Source: Pseudomonadales bacterium
GTDB lineage: Bacteria > Pseudomonadota > Gammaproteobacteria > Pseudomonadales > Pseudohongiellaceae
Direction: 5' to 3'
DNA length: 64,000 nt
Assembly: GCA_023268635.1 (NCBI GenBank)
Contig: JALQUB010000064.1
Location: forward strand, 57,634 to 121,633
Position numbers and translations under genes: made by a program. Position 1 is the stretch's first letter; each line of letters starts with the position of its first letter. The notes beneath the pieces were generated by a model, which saw nothing but the letters and a program-made list of their open reading frames with translations, was not told the DNA's origin and searched no databases. Below are positions 35,557 through 44,771 of the stretch, one piece after another.

Positions 35557-36360
35557 GTGACCACTGACACCTTGCAGCAAATTCTCGACCAGCTAGCCGA
35601 GAGTGACGAAAACACAACGACATTAGGAGATAACTGGTCACAGGGGCGCGCCGCTTTCGGTGGACTCGTCGCTGCTTTAGCCAGCCTCGGCATGAGCAAA
35701 CAGCTCGATACTGCACCGCCTCTGCGCTCTTTATTGACCTCCTTTGTGGCGCCGCTACCACCAGGTCAGGTGAGTGTCGATGCTGCTATTCAACGACAGG
35801 GACGCAGTGTGAGTCAATGCAGCGCGAATGTGGTCAGTGGCGGGTCTATAGCACTCCAAGCACTTGGAGTTTTCGGCAATGCACGCCCTGGATTGAGGGT
35901 GGAAGCGGATCGAATGAGCAAGCCATTGCCGCGCGAAGAGGGTATCCCATTCGAGAAATTTGCCAAGCGGATGCCTGGTTTCTTAAGCCAATTCGACGGC
36001 TGTTGGATGGGTAATGCCATGCCTTATTCGGGTTCCCGAACACGTAAATTGAATATGTGGGTGAGTCATCGATGCGATATGTCAGCCTATCCTGCGGAGA
36101 AAATTGTGGCCCTGGCCGACATGCCACCCCCTGTACTCCTCGCACACTACGACAAACCTATCGTCCCTGCGAGTTCCGTTAGCTGGGGCTTGGAATTCGT
36201 TATCGACCCAGCCGAGGTCGAAGGTGATTGGTTTTATCTCGATTTTGATCTAGATGCGGCCGCGGACGGATACACACAGCAAAGCGGTCGGATATACGAC
36301 GAAGCAGGCAGACTCTGTGCGCTCTCTCGCCAGTGTATGGTCTATTTCGAGCGACAATAA
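35557..36360 (+). CDS. acyl-CoA thioesterase family protein (double hotdog)
   Basis: About 267 residues resembling TesB-like/acyl-CoA thioesterase II proteins, which release free acids from acyl-CoA. GTG 35557 has GAAGG eight bases upstream; a TTG at 35542 would lengthen it by five codons. Residues 25-45 (NWSQGRAAFGGLVAALA) form the first hotdog helix, and SVSQCSANVV a strand of it. The second half contains VSWGLEFVIDP and QQSGRIYDEAGRLCALSRQ, the usual catalytic-site strand. It lies between two divergently oriented CopC-like genes, an odd setting with no clear functional link. Confidence 0.82.
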   Translation: MTTDTLQQILDQLAESDENTTTLGDNWSQGRAAFGGLVAALASLGMSKQLDTAPPLRSLLTSFVAPLPPGQVSVDAAIQRQGRSVSQCSANVVSGGSIALQALGVFGNARPGLRVEADRMSKPLPREEGIPFEKFAKRMPGFLSQFDGCWMGNAMPYSGSRTRKLNMWVSHRCDMSAYPAEKIVALADMPPPVLLAHYDKPIVPASSVSWGLEFVIDPAEVEGDWFYLDFDLDAAADGYTQQSGRIYDEAGRLCALSRQCMVYFERQ

Positions 36361-36404
36361 GCTTTGTTAAACTTGTGACGCATCGAACAAGCTCAGAGGC
36401 GACT

Positions 36405-36896
36405 ATGCGAGGCTCTAACACGCTGAGAAAAACATTGCTGGCAATCGCCCTTCTACTGAGCGGCCTCGCGACTAACACATCAAGCGCCCAACACAGCCAC
36501 GGCGTGCTGACCCCCGGGGTGACATTCCCACCCGACGATTCAGTGCTGAACGAATCCCCTCAAATGATTATGATGAGTTTCCGCGTGGATGTGACGCTAT
36601 TGAAACTCGCGCTCTATTCCGCCGAAGGACAATGGATCAACATAGGTTTCAGCTATGATCCGATGCGGGTGGCAGACAGCTTCGCTTATCCCTTACAGTC
36701 TGAACTTCCGCCTTCGGACTATTACATAGCACGCTGGTCGGTCACCGATGGAAAGCGAGGGCTCCTAAATGGCGAGTTTACTTTTGCCGTGGGTGACGAT
36801 GCCATTCCACCTTCTGAAACTATCGCGAATACAACGAGCGACGCAGTGGAGGTCTTGCCTAAAACCGGCTCTTATCGAGTGACACCAGCGAATTAA
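36405..36896 (+). CDS. CopC-fold exported protein (paralogue B)
   Basis: A 163-residue protein with a signal peptide ending at TSSA. ATG 36405 follows AGAGG by five bases. The mature end QHSHGVLTP keeps histidines that could bind metal, but the CopC DGH motif is DGK here. The beta domain carries MIMMSFRVDV, WINIGFSYDP, DYYIARWSVTDG and GEFTFAVGDD. These match the paralogue at 34803-35465 strand for strand. The two flank the thioesterase gene. I infer a periplasmic protein of the CopC superfamily with altered ligand set; copper binding is uncertain. Confidence 0.78.
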   Translation: MRGSNTLRKTLLAIALLLSGLATNTSSAQHSHGVLTPGVTFPPDDSVLNESPQMIMMSFRVDVTLLKLALYSAEGQWINIGFSYDPMRVADSFAYPLQSELPPSDYYIARWSVTDGKRGLLNGEFTFAVGDDAIPPSETIANTTSDAVEVLPKTGSYRVTPAN

Positions 36897-36923
36897 TGCT
36901 AAAAATTTTATGCGGCTGCAAGC

Positions 36924-37661
36924 CTACTTGAATAGAAACCCCTGTCCGGCGAGAAAGTCTCGCATATGAGGTCGAGATTTTTCTGAGAGCAAGGTCGCAA
37001 CCTGTTCAGACCAAGAAATCCCGTGACCACCTCCTGTTCGCGTCGCGTAATACTCGCGAATGCGCTCATCGTAGTCGGCAATTGCGTCGGCATCACCGTC
37101 TTCGTTATAGCGCTCCTGTTTGAGGACGACAGGCAGTGGGAGTCTTGGTTTCACTTCGGGGTTTTGATCGGGGTAACCTAGACATAAACCGAAGACTGGA
37201 TATACCCCCTTCGGCAAGGCTAGCAGCTCGGCTACTTCCTGAGGGTTATTGCGTAACCCTCCAATGTAGCAGATGCCGAGACCGACAGACTCTGCTGCAA
37301 TGACGAGGTTTTGAGCAAATAACGCAACATCAACTGTGGCGATAATAAATTGCTCAGTAAAATCACCTTCAAAGGGTTTGCCGTATTTCTCACAGTAGTT
37401 GCCTGCTCTTTTTAGATCAGCGCAGAGCACTAGGAATTCCGCAGCAGTCTCAACGTAAGCCTGACCCCCGGCACATCGCGCCAACGTTTTGCGACTCTCC
37501 TCGTCTGTAACGCGAATAACTGTGCAGCCCTGCAGGAAGCTTGAGGTCGCCGCCGATTGTGCAGCGGTGCAAAGCGTTTCTAAGAGCCCCTCTGCCAAGG
37601 GTTGCTTGGTAAATTTTCGAATACTTCTGTGCGCATTCAGCAAATCGATTGTTGGATTCAT
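36924..37661 (-). CDS. NfsA-like flavin nitroreductase
   Basis: A 245-residue FMN-dependent nitroreductase. Start ATG 37661 (MNPTIDLLNAHRSIRKF) gives the normal NfsA length (240); a frame opening 8 codons earlier is not needed. The flavin-binding head HRSIRKFTKQPL, AAQSAATSSFLQG, and GICYIGGLRNNPQEVAELL with VYPVFGLCLGYP are family hallmarks. The C-terminus (RPHMRDFLAGQGF) also matches. It would reduce nitro compounds or quinones with NADPH. It ends the minus-strand group copC-copD-serine hydrolase-nitroreductase, 29 bases after the hydrolase stop. Confidence 0.88.
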   Translation of the reverse strand: MNPTIDLLNAHRSIRKFTKQPLAEGLLETLCTAAQSAATSSFLQGCTVIRVTDEESRKTLARCAGGQAYVETAAEFLVLCADLKRAGNYCEKYGKPFEGDFTEQFIIATVDVALFAQNLVIAAESVGLGICYIGGLRNNPQEVAELLALPKGVYPVFGLCLGYPDQNPEVKPRLPLPVVLKQERYNEDGDADAIADYDERIREYYATRTGGGHGISWSEQVATLLSEKSRPHMRDFLAGQGFLFK

Positions 37662-37690
37662 AAGGTCTACCACTCTTCCCCGCACAAAGT

Positions 37691-38842
37691 TTATCGCAGT
37701 CCATTCATAAAATTGGGAACTGCTTCATTGGCGACATTTGTCTCGCCATTAAAGAGCACGACCATACCAACATCTGCAGAGGGAATAAATGCCATCTCCG
37801 AACGATACCCTCGAACACCGCCTCCATGATGAACGACGCGCACACCATCGATGTCAAATACTCGCCAGCCGATGCCGTAATAGGCTTTCTGCAAGCCTTT
37901 CCAGCGATTGAAATAATTACCCCTAGGCGTTTCGATCACCGGTGTATGTAACTCGTGAAGAAACTCTTCGGAAAGCACCTCGGGAAACCCACCCAAATTG
38001 GCACGCACCCACAGCGCCATATCGAAGATGCTCGCATTAATTCCAGCGGCGGGCGCGGTGCTGTAGTAAGCAGGGTTTGTGCTAGTTGGACGCCATTTAC
38101 CGCGTACGCGACGATGGGGACTAGTTGCATCCGAACTGGAAATATAAGGCTCTAGACCAGTGGATGCGGTAGTCATCCCTAATGGCCTAAAAAGCTTCTC
38201 CTCTAAATATTCACCATAACCTTCGCCAGTGCTCTCTTCGACGACATCGGCGATGAGCGAAAAAACGACGTTCTGGTAGCCATAACATTGGCCGGGTTTA
38301 CACACGGCAGGGATTTCGGAGAATCGCGGTTTAATATTCGAGTACTCGACACCGTCGTCGAGAAGGTTCGAATACGAATGAGGCATTAGACCCGTGGAAT
38401 GACTCGCAACCTGCCGGAACGTAATATCTCGATATGATCGACCATTACCAAGATGCAACGATGGCAGAATATCACTCATCTTGGCATCCCAGGATTGCTG
38501 TTGATTATCCACCACCAAAGTAGCTGCTGCACCCGCGAAGGTTTTTGACATTGAGGCGATGCGAAACAGGGAGTTTGAGGTGACGACCGGTGATTTATCG
38601 ACAGTTCGCTTGCCGAACGTTTGCATGTGTAACACGCGATCTCGACTAACAATCGCAACCGCCCCGCCCGGAATATCCGCGTCGCTAACCGTGGCATCTA
38701 GCCAATCAAGAAAAGGTGCCGGATCATAGTCTGCTTTCGCGAACGAGCTAAGCAAGGCGCAGGTACACATAAATAGACCGACCCTAACTCTTTTTGAGCA
38801 GGAAGATCCAACCTGACTTATCTGGCTTAAGGGTCTTAGCAT
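37691..38842 (-). CDS. serine hydrolase, beta-lactamase class C/PBP4* family
   Basis: A 383-residue exported serine hydrolase. ATG 38842 precedes a signal peptide (VGLFMCTCALLSSFAKA); an upstream start at 38884 lengthens the head without support. The active-site motifs are SMSK (S97, K100), YGYQN (Tyr-x-Asn) and HHGGGVRGY in place of KTG. This trio is typical of EstB-like esterases and class C-related peptidases rather than resistance beta-lactamases. It is followed by the nitroreductase gene on the same strand. The natural substrate is unknown. Confidence 0.85.
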   Translation of the reverse strand: MLRPLSQISQVGSSCSKRVRVGLFMCTCALLSSFAKADYDPAPFLDWLDATVSDADIPGGAVAIVSRDRVLHMQTFGKRTVDKSPVVTSNSLFRIASMSKTFAGAAATLVVDNQQQSWDAKMSDILPSLHLGNGRSYRDITFRQVASHSTGLMPHSYSNLLDDGVEYSNIKPRFSEIPAVCKPGQCYGYQNVVFSLIADVVEESTGEGYGEYLEEKLFRPLGMTTASTGLEPYISSSDATSPHRRVRGKWRPTSTNPAYYSTAPAAGINASIFDMALWVRANLGGFPEVLSEEFLHELHTPVIETPRGNYFNRWKGLQKAYYGIGWRVFDIDGVRVVHHGGGVRGYRSEMAFIPSADVGMVVLFNGETNVANEAVPNFMNGLR

Positions 38843-38914
38843 GGGATACGAAAATATGACTACAGATCTACTTAGAATCGGCACAATCGGGGGAATTCTT
38901 GAGTTGGAATATGC

Positions 38915-39832
38915 TTAGTGACTCGCTGGGCCAAGCATTGTGGAGAGCGTAGCAACCAAGACAACGAGGAACCCAGCGCAGATCAACTCTCGTCTTATAC
39001 TGCCCCTGAGCAAATTTACTCCCCCCGTCTCTGACAATCTTGGCACATAGCGCCATTTATTTTGCGCAGCGATTCCAAGCAGGGAAATAAAAAATAAGAG
39101 TTTTAGTGTTAGTAACTGGCCGTAACTAGTGCTCAGGAGCTCGGACAGATCAAGAAGAGTCAGCAGCAGCACGAGGCCACTGACTATTAACAACATGACA
39201 GTCACAACGCCAACCATACTGAATGCGCGCATTTGTCTGCCTAATCGCTCTAAGGAAGACTCCCCGCAACACCAGTATAAGGGAAGCAACATACCGAGCC
39301 AGACACTCGCAGCGACCACATGAAACAGCAGCGCCCCTTTGACTAGGCTGCTCATGGGAGCGATATGACCGATGAGAGTAAAGCCGTACGCAAGCAGACC
39401 AAACGCTAAGACCTGCCCAGTTTGAGCCATACGATAATAAGCAACTGGCGGCGCTTCTCTCAACGTGCCGAGCGCTCGAATAGAGGCAAGAGTAACCAGC
39501 GCTGACAAACCGAAACCTACAGAACGAAATGCAGCTGACTCCCAGACAGGAGTACCTCGGAGCATCAAGGTGAGTTCGAGATCGAACATCCCCATAATAC
39601 CGCTCGAATTGATCTGCCCAACCTGCAACAGAACCATAAACAGGCTCGCATGCAATCCAAGCACTGCGCTGAATAGGCTATAACCCAACAACCGCCTATG
39701 TCCTGCACGTGTGCCATCATGATACGAGCGCAGCGCTACGCTGCCACCCACTGCGCCAATCAAGCCTGCCAACAACATCAATTTGCATAGCAGTAGCGCG
39801 AGATCCCACGCAGTGACTGACTGGAACATCAT
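38915..39832 (-). CDS. copD: CopD family copper resistance membrane protein
   Basis: A 305-residue inner-membrane protein with about eight transmembrane segments. Its ATG overlaps the copC stop (TAATG), giving the classic copCD pair. Conserved family features include AGLIGAVGGSVAL in helix 1, GHIAPMSSL with a helix histidine, and LFHVVAASVWLGMLLPL with a His-x8-Trp motif typical of CopD. CopD is thought to take copper from CopC across the inner membrane, here possibly supplying oxidase or another cuproenzyme. Copper uptake rather than efflux is the usual view, but that is from family knowledge. Confidence 0.9.
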   Translation of the reverse strand: MMFQSVTAWDLALLLCKLMLLAGLIGAVGGSVALRSYHDGTRAGHRRLLGYSLFSAVLGLHASLFMVLLQVGQINSSGIMGMFDLELTLMLRGTPVWESAAFRSVGFGLSALVTLASIRALGTLREAPPVAYYRMAQTGQVLAFGLLAYGFTLIGHIAPMSSLVKGALLFHVVAASVWLGMLLPLYWCCGESSLERLGRQMRAFSMVGVVTVMLLIVSGLVLLLTLLDLSELLSTSYGQLLTLKLLFFISLLGIAAQNKWRYVPRLSETGGVNLLRGSIRRELICAGFLVVLVATLSTMLGPASH

Positions 39833-40236
39833 TAATGGCCCGATGCTGCCTTATGAACGCTCACGCCCACGCCGAAATTGAAGTGCCCGGCAACAGTATG
39901 GCCATCGTCTCCTATAATTGAAAAGCTGACGGAATACGCACCGGCACTCAGCCCTTCAACAGGAATTGAAAATTCCTTTGCCGCCGTCATGATGGGCTTG
40001 AACCCTATAGCAAGATCAGTACCGTCCTTCGCGATCGCGAACTTGGCCAGACGCGCATCACTTGCAAACTCCAGCATAATCTCTGTTGGCGCAGAAGCAA
40101 GCTCTGCCCCATCCGCAGGTGTCGAAGCTTTAAGCGCGCTATGCGCACTAGCTGCACCACTCATGACAAAGCCTAACATCAAGCTCAACACGAGGAGTGT
40201 TGACCTAAGTGAAGTATTCATTTTCATCGCTCGCAT
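39832..40236 (-). CDS. copC: CopC periplasmic copper-binding protein
   Basis: A 134-residue exported protein. ATG 40236 is selected since GAAGGAGAAATTT lies directly upstream; an earlier frame to 40284 has none. The signal peptide ends at GAASA, leaving HSALKAS as mature N-terminus, the usual Cu(II) amino-terminal His. The second ligand region DDGHTVAGHF is intact, and the C-terminal SVHKAASGH adds two more His. The fold is the standard CopC beta barrel. copD is coupled downstream. A strong bidirectional hairpin separates it from the upstream acyl-CoA dehydrogenase gene. Confidence 0.93.
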   Translation of the reverse strand: MRAMKMNTSLRSTLLVLSLMLGFVMSGAASAHSALKASTPADGAELASAPTEIMLEFASDARLAKFAIAKDGTDLAIGFKPIMTAAKEFSIPVEGLSAGAYSVSFSIIGDDGHTVAGHFNFGVGVSVHKAASGH

Positions 40237-40346
40237 AAATTTCTCCTTCGCTGATGTGACACATAGTATCGCAGCTGCCGGCATGCAAAGCCTAGTCTAC
40301 GCGAGAATAAAATCCTGCGACATAGTGTCACAGTGCTGCCTGCGAT

Positions 40347-40379
40347 AAAAAAACAGGGGCTTCCGCCCCTGTTTTTTTT
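40347..40379 (-). terminator. intrinsic terminator of the acyl-CoA dehydrogenase operon
   Basis: ACAGGGGC and GCCCCTGT form an eight-pair GC-rich stem around a TTCC loop, with seven A on one side and eight T on the other. It lies 26 bases after the acyl-CoA dehydrogenase stop and works in both directions. On the minus strand it ends that operon before copC. Confidence 0.92.
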
Positions 40380-40404
40380 ATTCATTACCAACCGACAGCA
40401 ACTA

Positions 40405-41622
40405 TCAGCTGTACTTTGCCAATTCTTTGCGAGCAACCACTCGGCGATGCACCTCATCAGGACCATCGGCGAGTCGCAGAGTCCTCTGATTCGTCCAGAG
40501 TGAAGCGAGTATGAAATCCTGAGACACACCAGCAGCACCGTGCATTTGGATAGCTCGATCAATTACTCGCAGAGCCATATTTGGCACCGCCACTTTAATC
40601 TGAGAAATTGCATCTCGAGCTGCTTTATTGCCTATCGTATCCATTAAATACGCCGCCTTAAACGTCAGCAGCCTGCACATTTCGATCTCAATGCGACTGT
40701 CAGCAATAACGTCATAGTTTCCGCCAAGCTCAGCGAGTGGCTTACCAAAGGCTTCTCGCCCCACAGCCCGTTCACACATCAACTCCAGCGCTTTTTCTGC
40801 CGCACCGATAGAACGCATACAATGGTGGATCCGACCTGGTCCCAATCGACCCTGTGAGATTTCGAATCCACGACCTCGACCGAGGATGATATTACTCTCG
40901 GGCACTCGAACATTATGGAATTTAATATGCATATGCCCGTGCGGGGCATCGTCCTTACCGAACACATGCATAGGACGTACAACTTCCACACCTTCCGTAT
41001 CCATAGGCACTAAAATCTGGGATTGGCGATTGTGCTTCGGCGCATCAGGGTCCGTGACACACATGGTAATCATTATCTTACAACGCGCATCACCCGCCCC
41101 TGAGATATAAAATTTCTCACCATTGATAACCCATTCGTCACCATCTAGGACCGCGCTGGTAGCGATATTAGTCGCATCCGACGAGGCTACTCCCGGCTCA
41201 GTCATGGCAAACGCAGAGCGAATCTCACCAGCCAACAATGGCTCAAGCCATTGCTTCTTCTGCTCCTCCGATCCGTAGCGCTCTAATACTTCCATATTGC
41301 CCGTGTCCGGTGCGCTACAGTTAAACGCCTCCGACGCGAGACGGCTGCGTCCCATAATTTCTGCAAGATGGGCATACTCTAAGTTCGAAATACCTGCTCC
41401 ACCTTGACTCTTAGGCAGAAAGAAATTCCAAAGACCCTGCTTCCGTGCTTCTTCCTTGAGGCTCTCCATGATCTCGTCTTGTCGTGGAGTATGAGACCAG
41501 CGATCGCCCACACTTACCTCGTCATGATACTCCTGCTCAACAGGCTCAACTTTTTCGGCGACGAACTTGCGAATTTTTTCGCGTACTGCGACGAGCTCGT
41601 CTGATAGTCCTAAATTCATCAT
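40405..41622 (-). CDS. acyl-CoA dehydrogenase, ACAD10/11-like
   Basis: A 405-residue FAD flavoprotein dehydrogenating acyl-CoA at C2-C3. The head [18 protein letters not shown], the substrate-lid motif [17 protein letters not shown] and the C-terminal [12 protein letters not shown] point to the ACAD10/11 subgroup. The FAD/acyl motif is [15 protein letters not shown] and the catalytic region [18 protein letters not shown] precedes ATG 41622 by seven bases. Relatives with an aminoglycoside-phosphotransferase partner handle 4-hydroxyacyl-CoA; the kinase is not in this window. Two SDRs and an MDR lie upstream in the same direction. Confidence 0.92.
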   Translation of the reverse strand: MMNLGLSDELVAVREKIRKFVAEKVEPVEQEYHDEVSVGDRWSHTPRQDEIMESLKEEARKQGLWNFFLPKSQGGAGISNLEYAHLAEIMGRSRLASEAFNCSAPDTGNMEVLERYGSEEQKKQWLEPLLAGEIRSAFAMTEPGVASSDATNIATSAVLDGDEWVINGEKFYISGAGDARCKIMITMCVTDPDAPKHNRQSQILVPMDTEGVEVVRPMHVFGKDDAPHGHMHIKFHNVRVPESNIILGRGRGFEISQGRLGPGRIHHCMRSIGAAEKALELMCERAVGREAFGKPLAELGGNYDVIADSRIEIEMCRLLTFKAAYLMDTIGNKAARDAISQIKVAVPNMALRVIDRAIQMHGAAGVSQDFILASLWTNQRTLRLADGPDEVHRRVVARKELAKYS

Positions 41623-41680
41623 GGTTATACCCTTCTACTTTTCTCTGCTTTTGAAATTATTAAATTCTGTCCGCTTAGTC

Positions 41681-42445
41681 TTAGCTCGCTATCGTACCAC
41701 CTCCATCGATAACCAAGGTTTGACCTGTCGTAAAACTTCCTGCTTGAGAGGCGAGGAAAACCGCAGCGCCGGCAATCTCATCCGGCTCACCAATGCGACG
41801 CAGCGGATAGTTCTTCACCGTCGCAGCATAGATATCAGGATTCTCCCATAGGGCTTTCGCGAAGTCGGTCCTAATCAAACCAGGAGCGATACAATTCACC
41901 CGCACGTTCTTGGGTCCCCATTCTACGGCGAGATTACGCGCAATTTGCATATCTGCGGCCTTGGAGATCGCATAGGCGCCGAGGGCATCGGATCCCTTCA
42001 GACCGCCGATAGAAGAGATAATCACCACCGCACCCCCGCCAGACTCCGCTATTCCAGGAATAACTAGCTGGCAGAGTCGGTGCACGCTGCCGATATTCGC
42101 ATGCATAACCTTATCGAACGCTTCGTCGGGAATATCTTGAGATTTACCGAAATAAGGGTTCAACGCCGCGTTACAGACAAGGACATCTATGCTGCCCAAC
42201 GCCGCCTTCGTTTTCTCAACCAACTGCTGCAGCTGTTCTTTGTAATTGATGTTGCAAGCTATCCCGACCGCCTTATGGCCACGCGCATTAATCTCACTCG
42301 CCACCTCATCACAGGCATCCTGATTGCGACTCGATATCACCACCGCGGCGCCCTGCTCAGCCATCCGCTCGGCAATCGCCCTGCCGATCCCTTTCGTCGA
42401 CCCTGTAATCAGTACATTCTTGCCCTCGAGACTAAATAAGCTCAT
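41681..42445 (-). CDS. short-chain dehydrogenase
   Basis: A 254-residue classical SDR. The NAD(P) loop is TGSTKGIG at residues 14-21, NNAG is replaced by VCNAALN, the catalytic Ser is in IISSIGG, and YAISKAA has Tyr and Lys with normal spacing. Arg pair SRNQ after strand 2 suggests NADP preference. AAAGG is found about eight bases before ATG 42445. It lies 36 bases after another SDR gene, both ahead of the acyl-CoA dehydrogenase, so probably part of one lipid-degrading operon as a 3- or 4-hydroxyacyl dehydrogenase; substrate not determinable. Confidence 0.88.
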   Translation of the reverse strand: MSLFSLEGKNVLITGSTKGIGRAIAERMAEQGAAVVISSRNQDACDEVASEINARGHKAVGIACNINYKEQLQQLVEKTKAALGSIDVLVCNAALNPYFGKSQDIPDEAFDKVMHANIGSVHRLCQLVIPGIAESGGGAVVIISSIGGLKGSDALGAYAISKAADMQIARNLAVEWGPKNVRVNCIAPGLIRTDFAKALWENPDIYAATVKNYPLRRIGEPDEIAGAAVFLASQAGSFTTGQTLVIDGGGTIAS

Positions 42446-42481
42446 AACCGTAACCTTTTGTTATTTCGTAATTTTAATTAG

Positions 42482-43315
42482 CTAGAGAGTCCACTCTCTC
42501 TTACCTTTTGAGATGCTTGTGCCCCCGTCGACAGGTATCACAGCACCATTGGTATATGCACCCGCGCGGGAGGCCAGATAAAGCAAGATTCCCACGATTT
42601 CCTCCGGTCGACCGATTCGATGCAGCGGACAATCGTCTTCGATATCTTTGAGATAATGCTCAAAAACATGATCTGTCATACGCGACTCAAAAAATCCCGG
42701 CGCGATCGCATTGACCGTAATGTTTTTGTGCCCAAGCTCCACCGCTAACGCCTTCGTCAGATGATGCAAAGCCGCCTTACTCGCCGAATAAGCGAAGGTC
42801 GGCACTCGTTGGACGATAGGCACATGGATACCATCCATAGAGCCTATATTAATAATTCGAGACGGAAGATCCGCGCTCGCCGATTTTGCCAAGACCGGAA
42901 CCAGATCTCGTGTCAGGGCGAACACCGCATTCAAATTAGTGTCTATCACCTTGGCAAAGCCTTCATCGGGATACTGATCGAGTGGCGCCCCCCAATTTGC
43001 CCCCGCATTATTCACGAGGATATCCAGACTGCCGAAGCGCTTAGTGATCTCAGAGACCAACACTTCTCGAGCGTCCGCCTTGGTGACATTTGCAGCCACC
43101 GCGACAACATCACCCAGTCCAGCCAACTCACCGAGAGCCGCACTACACTTCTCTTCACTGCGCGAGGCAATAACGACGCGTACGCCATTCTGGAGCAGCC
43201 CACGCGCCATATGTAACCCCAGGCCGCTACTTCCTCCGGTCACCAAGGCCGTCTTACCTTCGAGACCAAAAAGCCTCGTTAGTGAAAAGTCATCCTGATT
43301 AGCGTCTTCGTTCAT
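42482..43315 (-). CDS. short-chain dehydrogenase
   Basis: A 277-residue classical SDR. The nucleotide loop is TGGSSGLGLHMA near residue 21, NNAGANWGAP follows, the Ser is within NIGSMDGIHV, and the YSASKAALHHL segment gives Tyr and Lys. A 17-residue leader precedes the Rossmann fold. ATG 43315 follows AGG at a distance of about nine bases; the upstream MDR stop is only four bases away, so the genes are probably coupled. Similar SDRs serve in fatty-acid or steroid side-chain routes and in 2-deoxy-sugar metabolism; context favours acyl-CoA chemistry. Confidence 0.87.
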   Translation of the reverse strand: MNEDANQDDFSLTRLFGLEGKTALVTGGSSGLGLHMARGLLQNGVRVVIASRSEEKCSAALGELAGLGDVVAVAANVTKADAREVLVSEITKRFGSLDILVNNAGANWGAPLDQYPDEGFAKVIDTNLNAVFALTRDLVPVLAKSASADLPSRIINIGSMDGIHVPIVQRVPTFAYSASKAALHHLTKALAVELGHKNITVNAIAPGFFESRMTDHVFEHYLKDIEDDCPLHRIGRPEEIVGILLYLASRAGAYTNGAVIPVDGGTSISKGKREWTL

Positions 43316-43319
43316 AGTT

Positions 43320-44342
43320 CTATACCTCGTCAGAGATGTGCACGAGCTGCTTGCCGAAATTGCGACCTTTCAACATGCCTCGGAAAAGCTCCGGTGCATT
43401 CTCTATGCCTTCGCCAATCGATTCACGGTATTTGATCTTGCCTTCCTTCACCCATGCACCGAGTTGTTTCGTTGCCTCCGCCCACAGTGGCTGCCACTCT
43501 GTCACCACGAAAAACCGATGCTCGGGCACTTCATCCAATTCTTTGAGAATATGGAACGGGGTTATCGCCTTCGTCATATCCTCATCATTATAGTTGGACA
43601 CATAGCCACAAATTGGTACGCGAGCGCCAGGATTTAATAGAGGCGCGACTGCTCGCGTCACATCGCCACCGACGTTTTCGAAATAAATATCTATACCGTT
43701 GGGACAGGCTCGGCTAAGTTCTTCCGCGAGATTGCCTGCCTTATAATCAATGCACTCATCGAACCCGAGCTCGTCTTTGACATAACGGCATTTTTCAGGC
43801 CCACCGGCGATACCGACTGCGCGCAGACCTTTCAATTTAGCGATCTGACCCACCACAGAACCCACCGCGCCAGAGGCTGCAGCGACTACCAAGGTCTCAC
43901 CCGCGACCGGCTTGCCTACTTCATGGAGGCCGAAATACGCTGTGCGGCCAGTCATACCGACCACGCCGAGATGTGCGGATAAAGTGCCATTATTCAGATC
44001 CACAGGCATTAGGCGCGGATCATCGGCATCGGCGACGATATACGTCTGCCAACCCATATGTGCCGCCACTCGATCCCCTACGCTGTACTTATCTGACTTC
44101 GACTCGACGACAATGCCCGTCGATTCTCCACTCATCACATCGCCGATTTCTAACGACGCCACGTAGGACTTCATATCATTCATCCGACCGCGCATATAGG
44201 GGTCAAGCGACAACCAGACCACTTTAATTAAAACCTGGTCTTCCTCGAGCGCCGGCGTTTCACCGCTTACGTATTCAAAGCAATCATCTGTAGGTTCGCC
44301 GTGCGGGCGCTTTGCAAGTAACACACGAGTATTTAGTGCCAT
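43320..44342 (-). CDS. MDR family NADP-dependent oxidoreductase
   Basis: A 340-residue zinc-free medium-chain reductase of the leukotriene B4/2-alkenal/curcumin reductase group, reducing activated double bonds with NADPH. ATG 44342 (MALNTRVLLAKRP) has AAAGGAG five bases upstream, so the eight-codon longer frame is set aside. Motifs are LSLDPYMRGRM, VVAAASGAVGSVVGQIAKLKG (nucleotide fold) and IDIYFENVGGD. It begins the minus-strand catabolic set MDR, SDR, SDR, acyl-CoA dehydrogenase. Confidence 0.92.
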   Translation of the reverse strand: MALNTRVLLAKRPHGEPTDDCFEYVSGETPALEEDQVLIKVVWLSLDPYMRGRMNDMKSYVASLEIGDVMSGESTGIVVESKSDKYSVGDRVAAHMGWQTYIVADADDPRLMPVDLNNGTLSAHLGVVGMTGRTAYFGLHEVGKPVAGETLVVAAASGAVGSVVGQIAKLKGLRAVGIAGGPEKCRYVKDELGFDECIDYKAGNLAEELSRACPNGIDIYFENVGGDVTRAVAPLLNPGARVPICGYVSNYNDEDMTKAITPFHILKELDEVPEHRFFVVTEWQPLWAEATKQLGAWVKEGKIKYRESIGEGIENAPELFRGMLKGRNFGKQLVHISDEV

Positions 44343-44513
44343 ATGGACTCCTTTCATTCGAGACAAGTCCGAATGGGAATAAAGATATGAAGGGTTTACC
44401 CGTCGCTACTGGGATGACAAACGGAGGGCTTACGCGTTGAACCGTCGATGCGCAGACTGCAAAGCAACGAAAAATCGACTTAGAGTCTACTGCACCTCAT
44501 TAGAGCGGACAAC

Positions 44514-44741
44514 TTATAACTCACGCTCATAAAGCTCAGGCGAGACGGTAATATCGAAGAATGGATTGCTGTAATCGACAGGGATATTGGATCTATTTGT
44601 GAGAAGCCCTTCCACGACAATGAGGACTACAGTTATTGCTATTGTCACGACCAGCAGGGTAATACGATCTCTCAGCACGGTTTGTCGCAATGTGGCTGCA
44701 AATGACTTGCTTTCCGACACGGACTTATGAGCAGTATTCAT
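44514..44741 (-). CDS. small single-pass membrane protein of the ABC operon
   Basis: A 75-residue protein with one transmembrane helix (LLVVTIAITVVLIVVEGLL, residues 29-47), a basic N-terminal cytoplasmic side and a 25-residue outer tail with PFFDITVSPELYEREL. AAGGAG lies five bases before ATG 44741. It starts 30 bases after the ABC permease stop on the same strand, so it is likely a component or regulator of that transporter. No family is recognised. Confidence 0.72.
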   Translation of the reverse strand: MNTAHKSVSESKSFAATLRQTVLRDRITLLVVTIAITVVLIVVEGLLTNRSNIPVDYSNPFFDITVSPELYEREL

Positions 44742-44771
44742 AATGACTCCTTGAGGCTTACGTCTCAGACC

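Noticed and set aside
35846..36145. Minus-strand frames across the thioesterase gene
   Set aside because: They lie opposite a gene with clear hotdog motifs and have no ribosome site or recognisable domain.
37691..38842. Serine hydrolase as an antibiotic-resistance beta-lactamase
   Set aside because: The third motif is HHGGG rather than KTG, typical of esterase/peptidase relatives; no ampR nearby.
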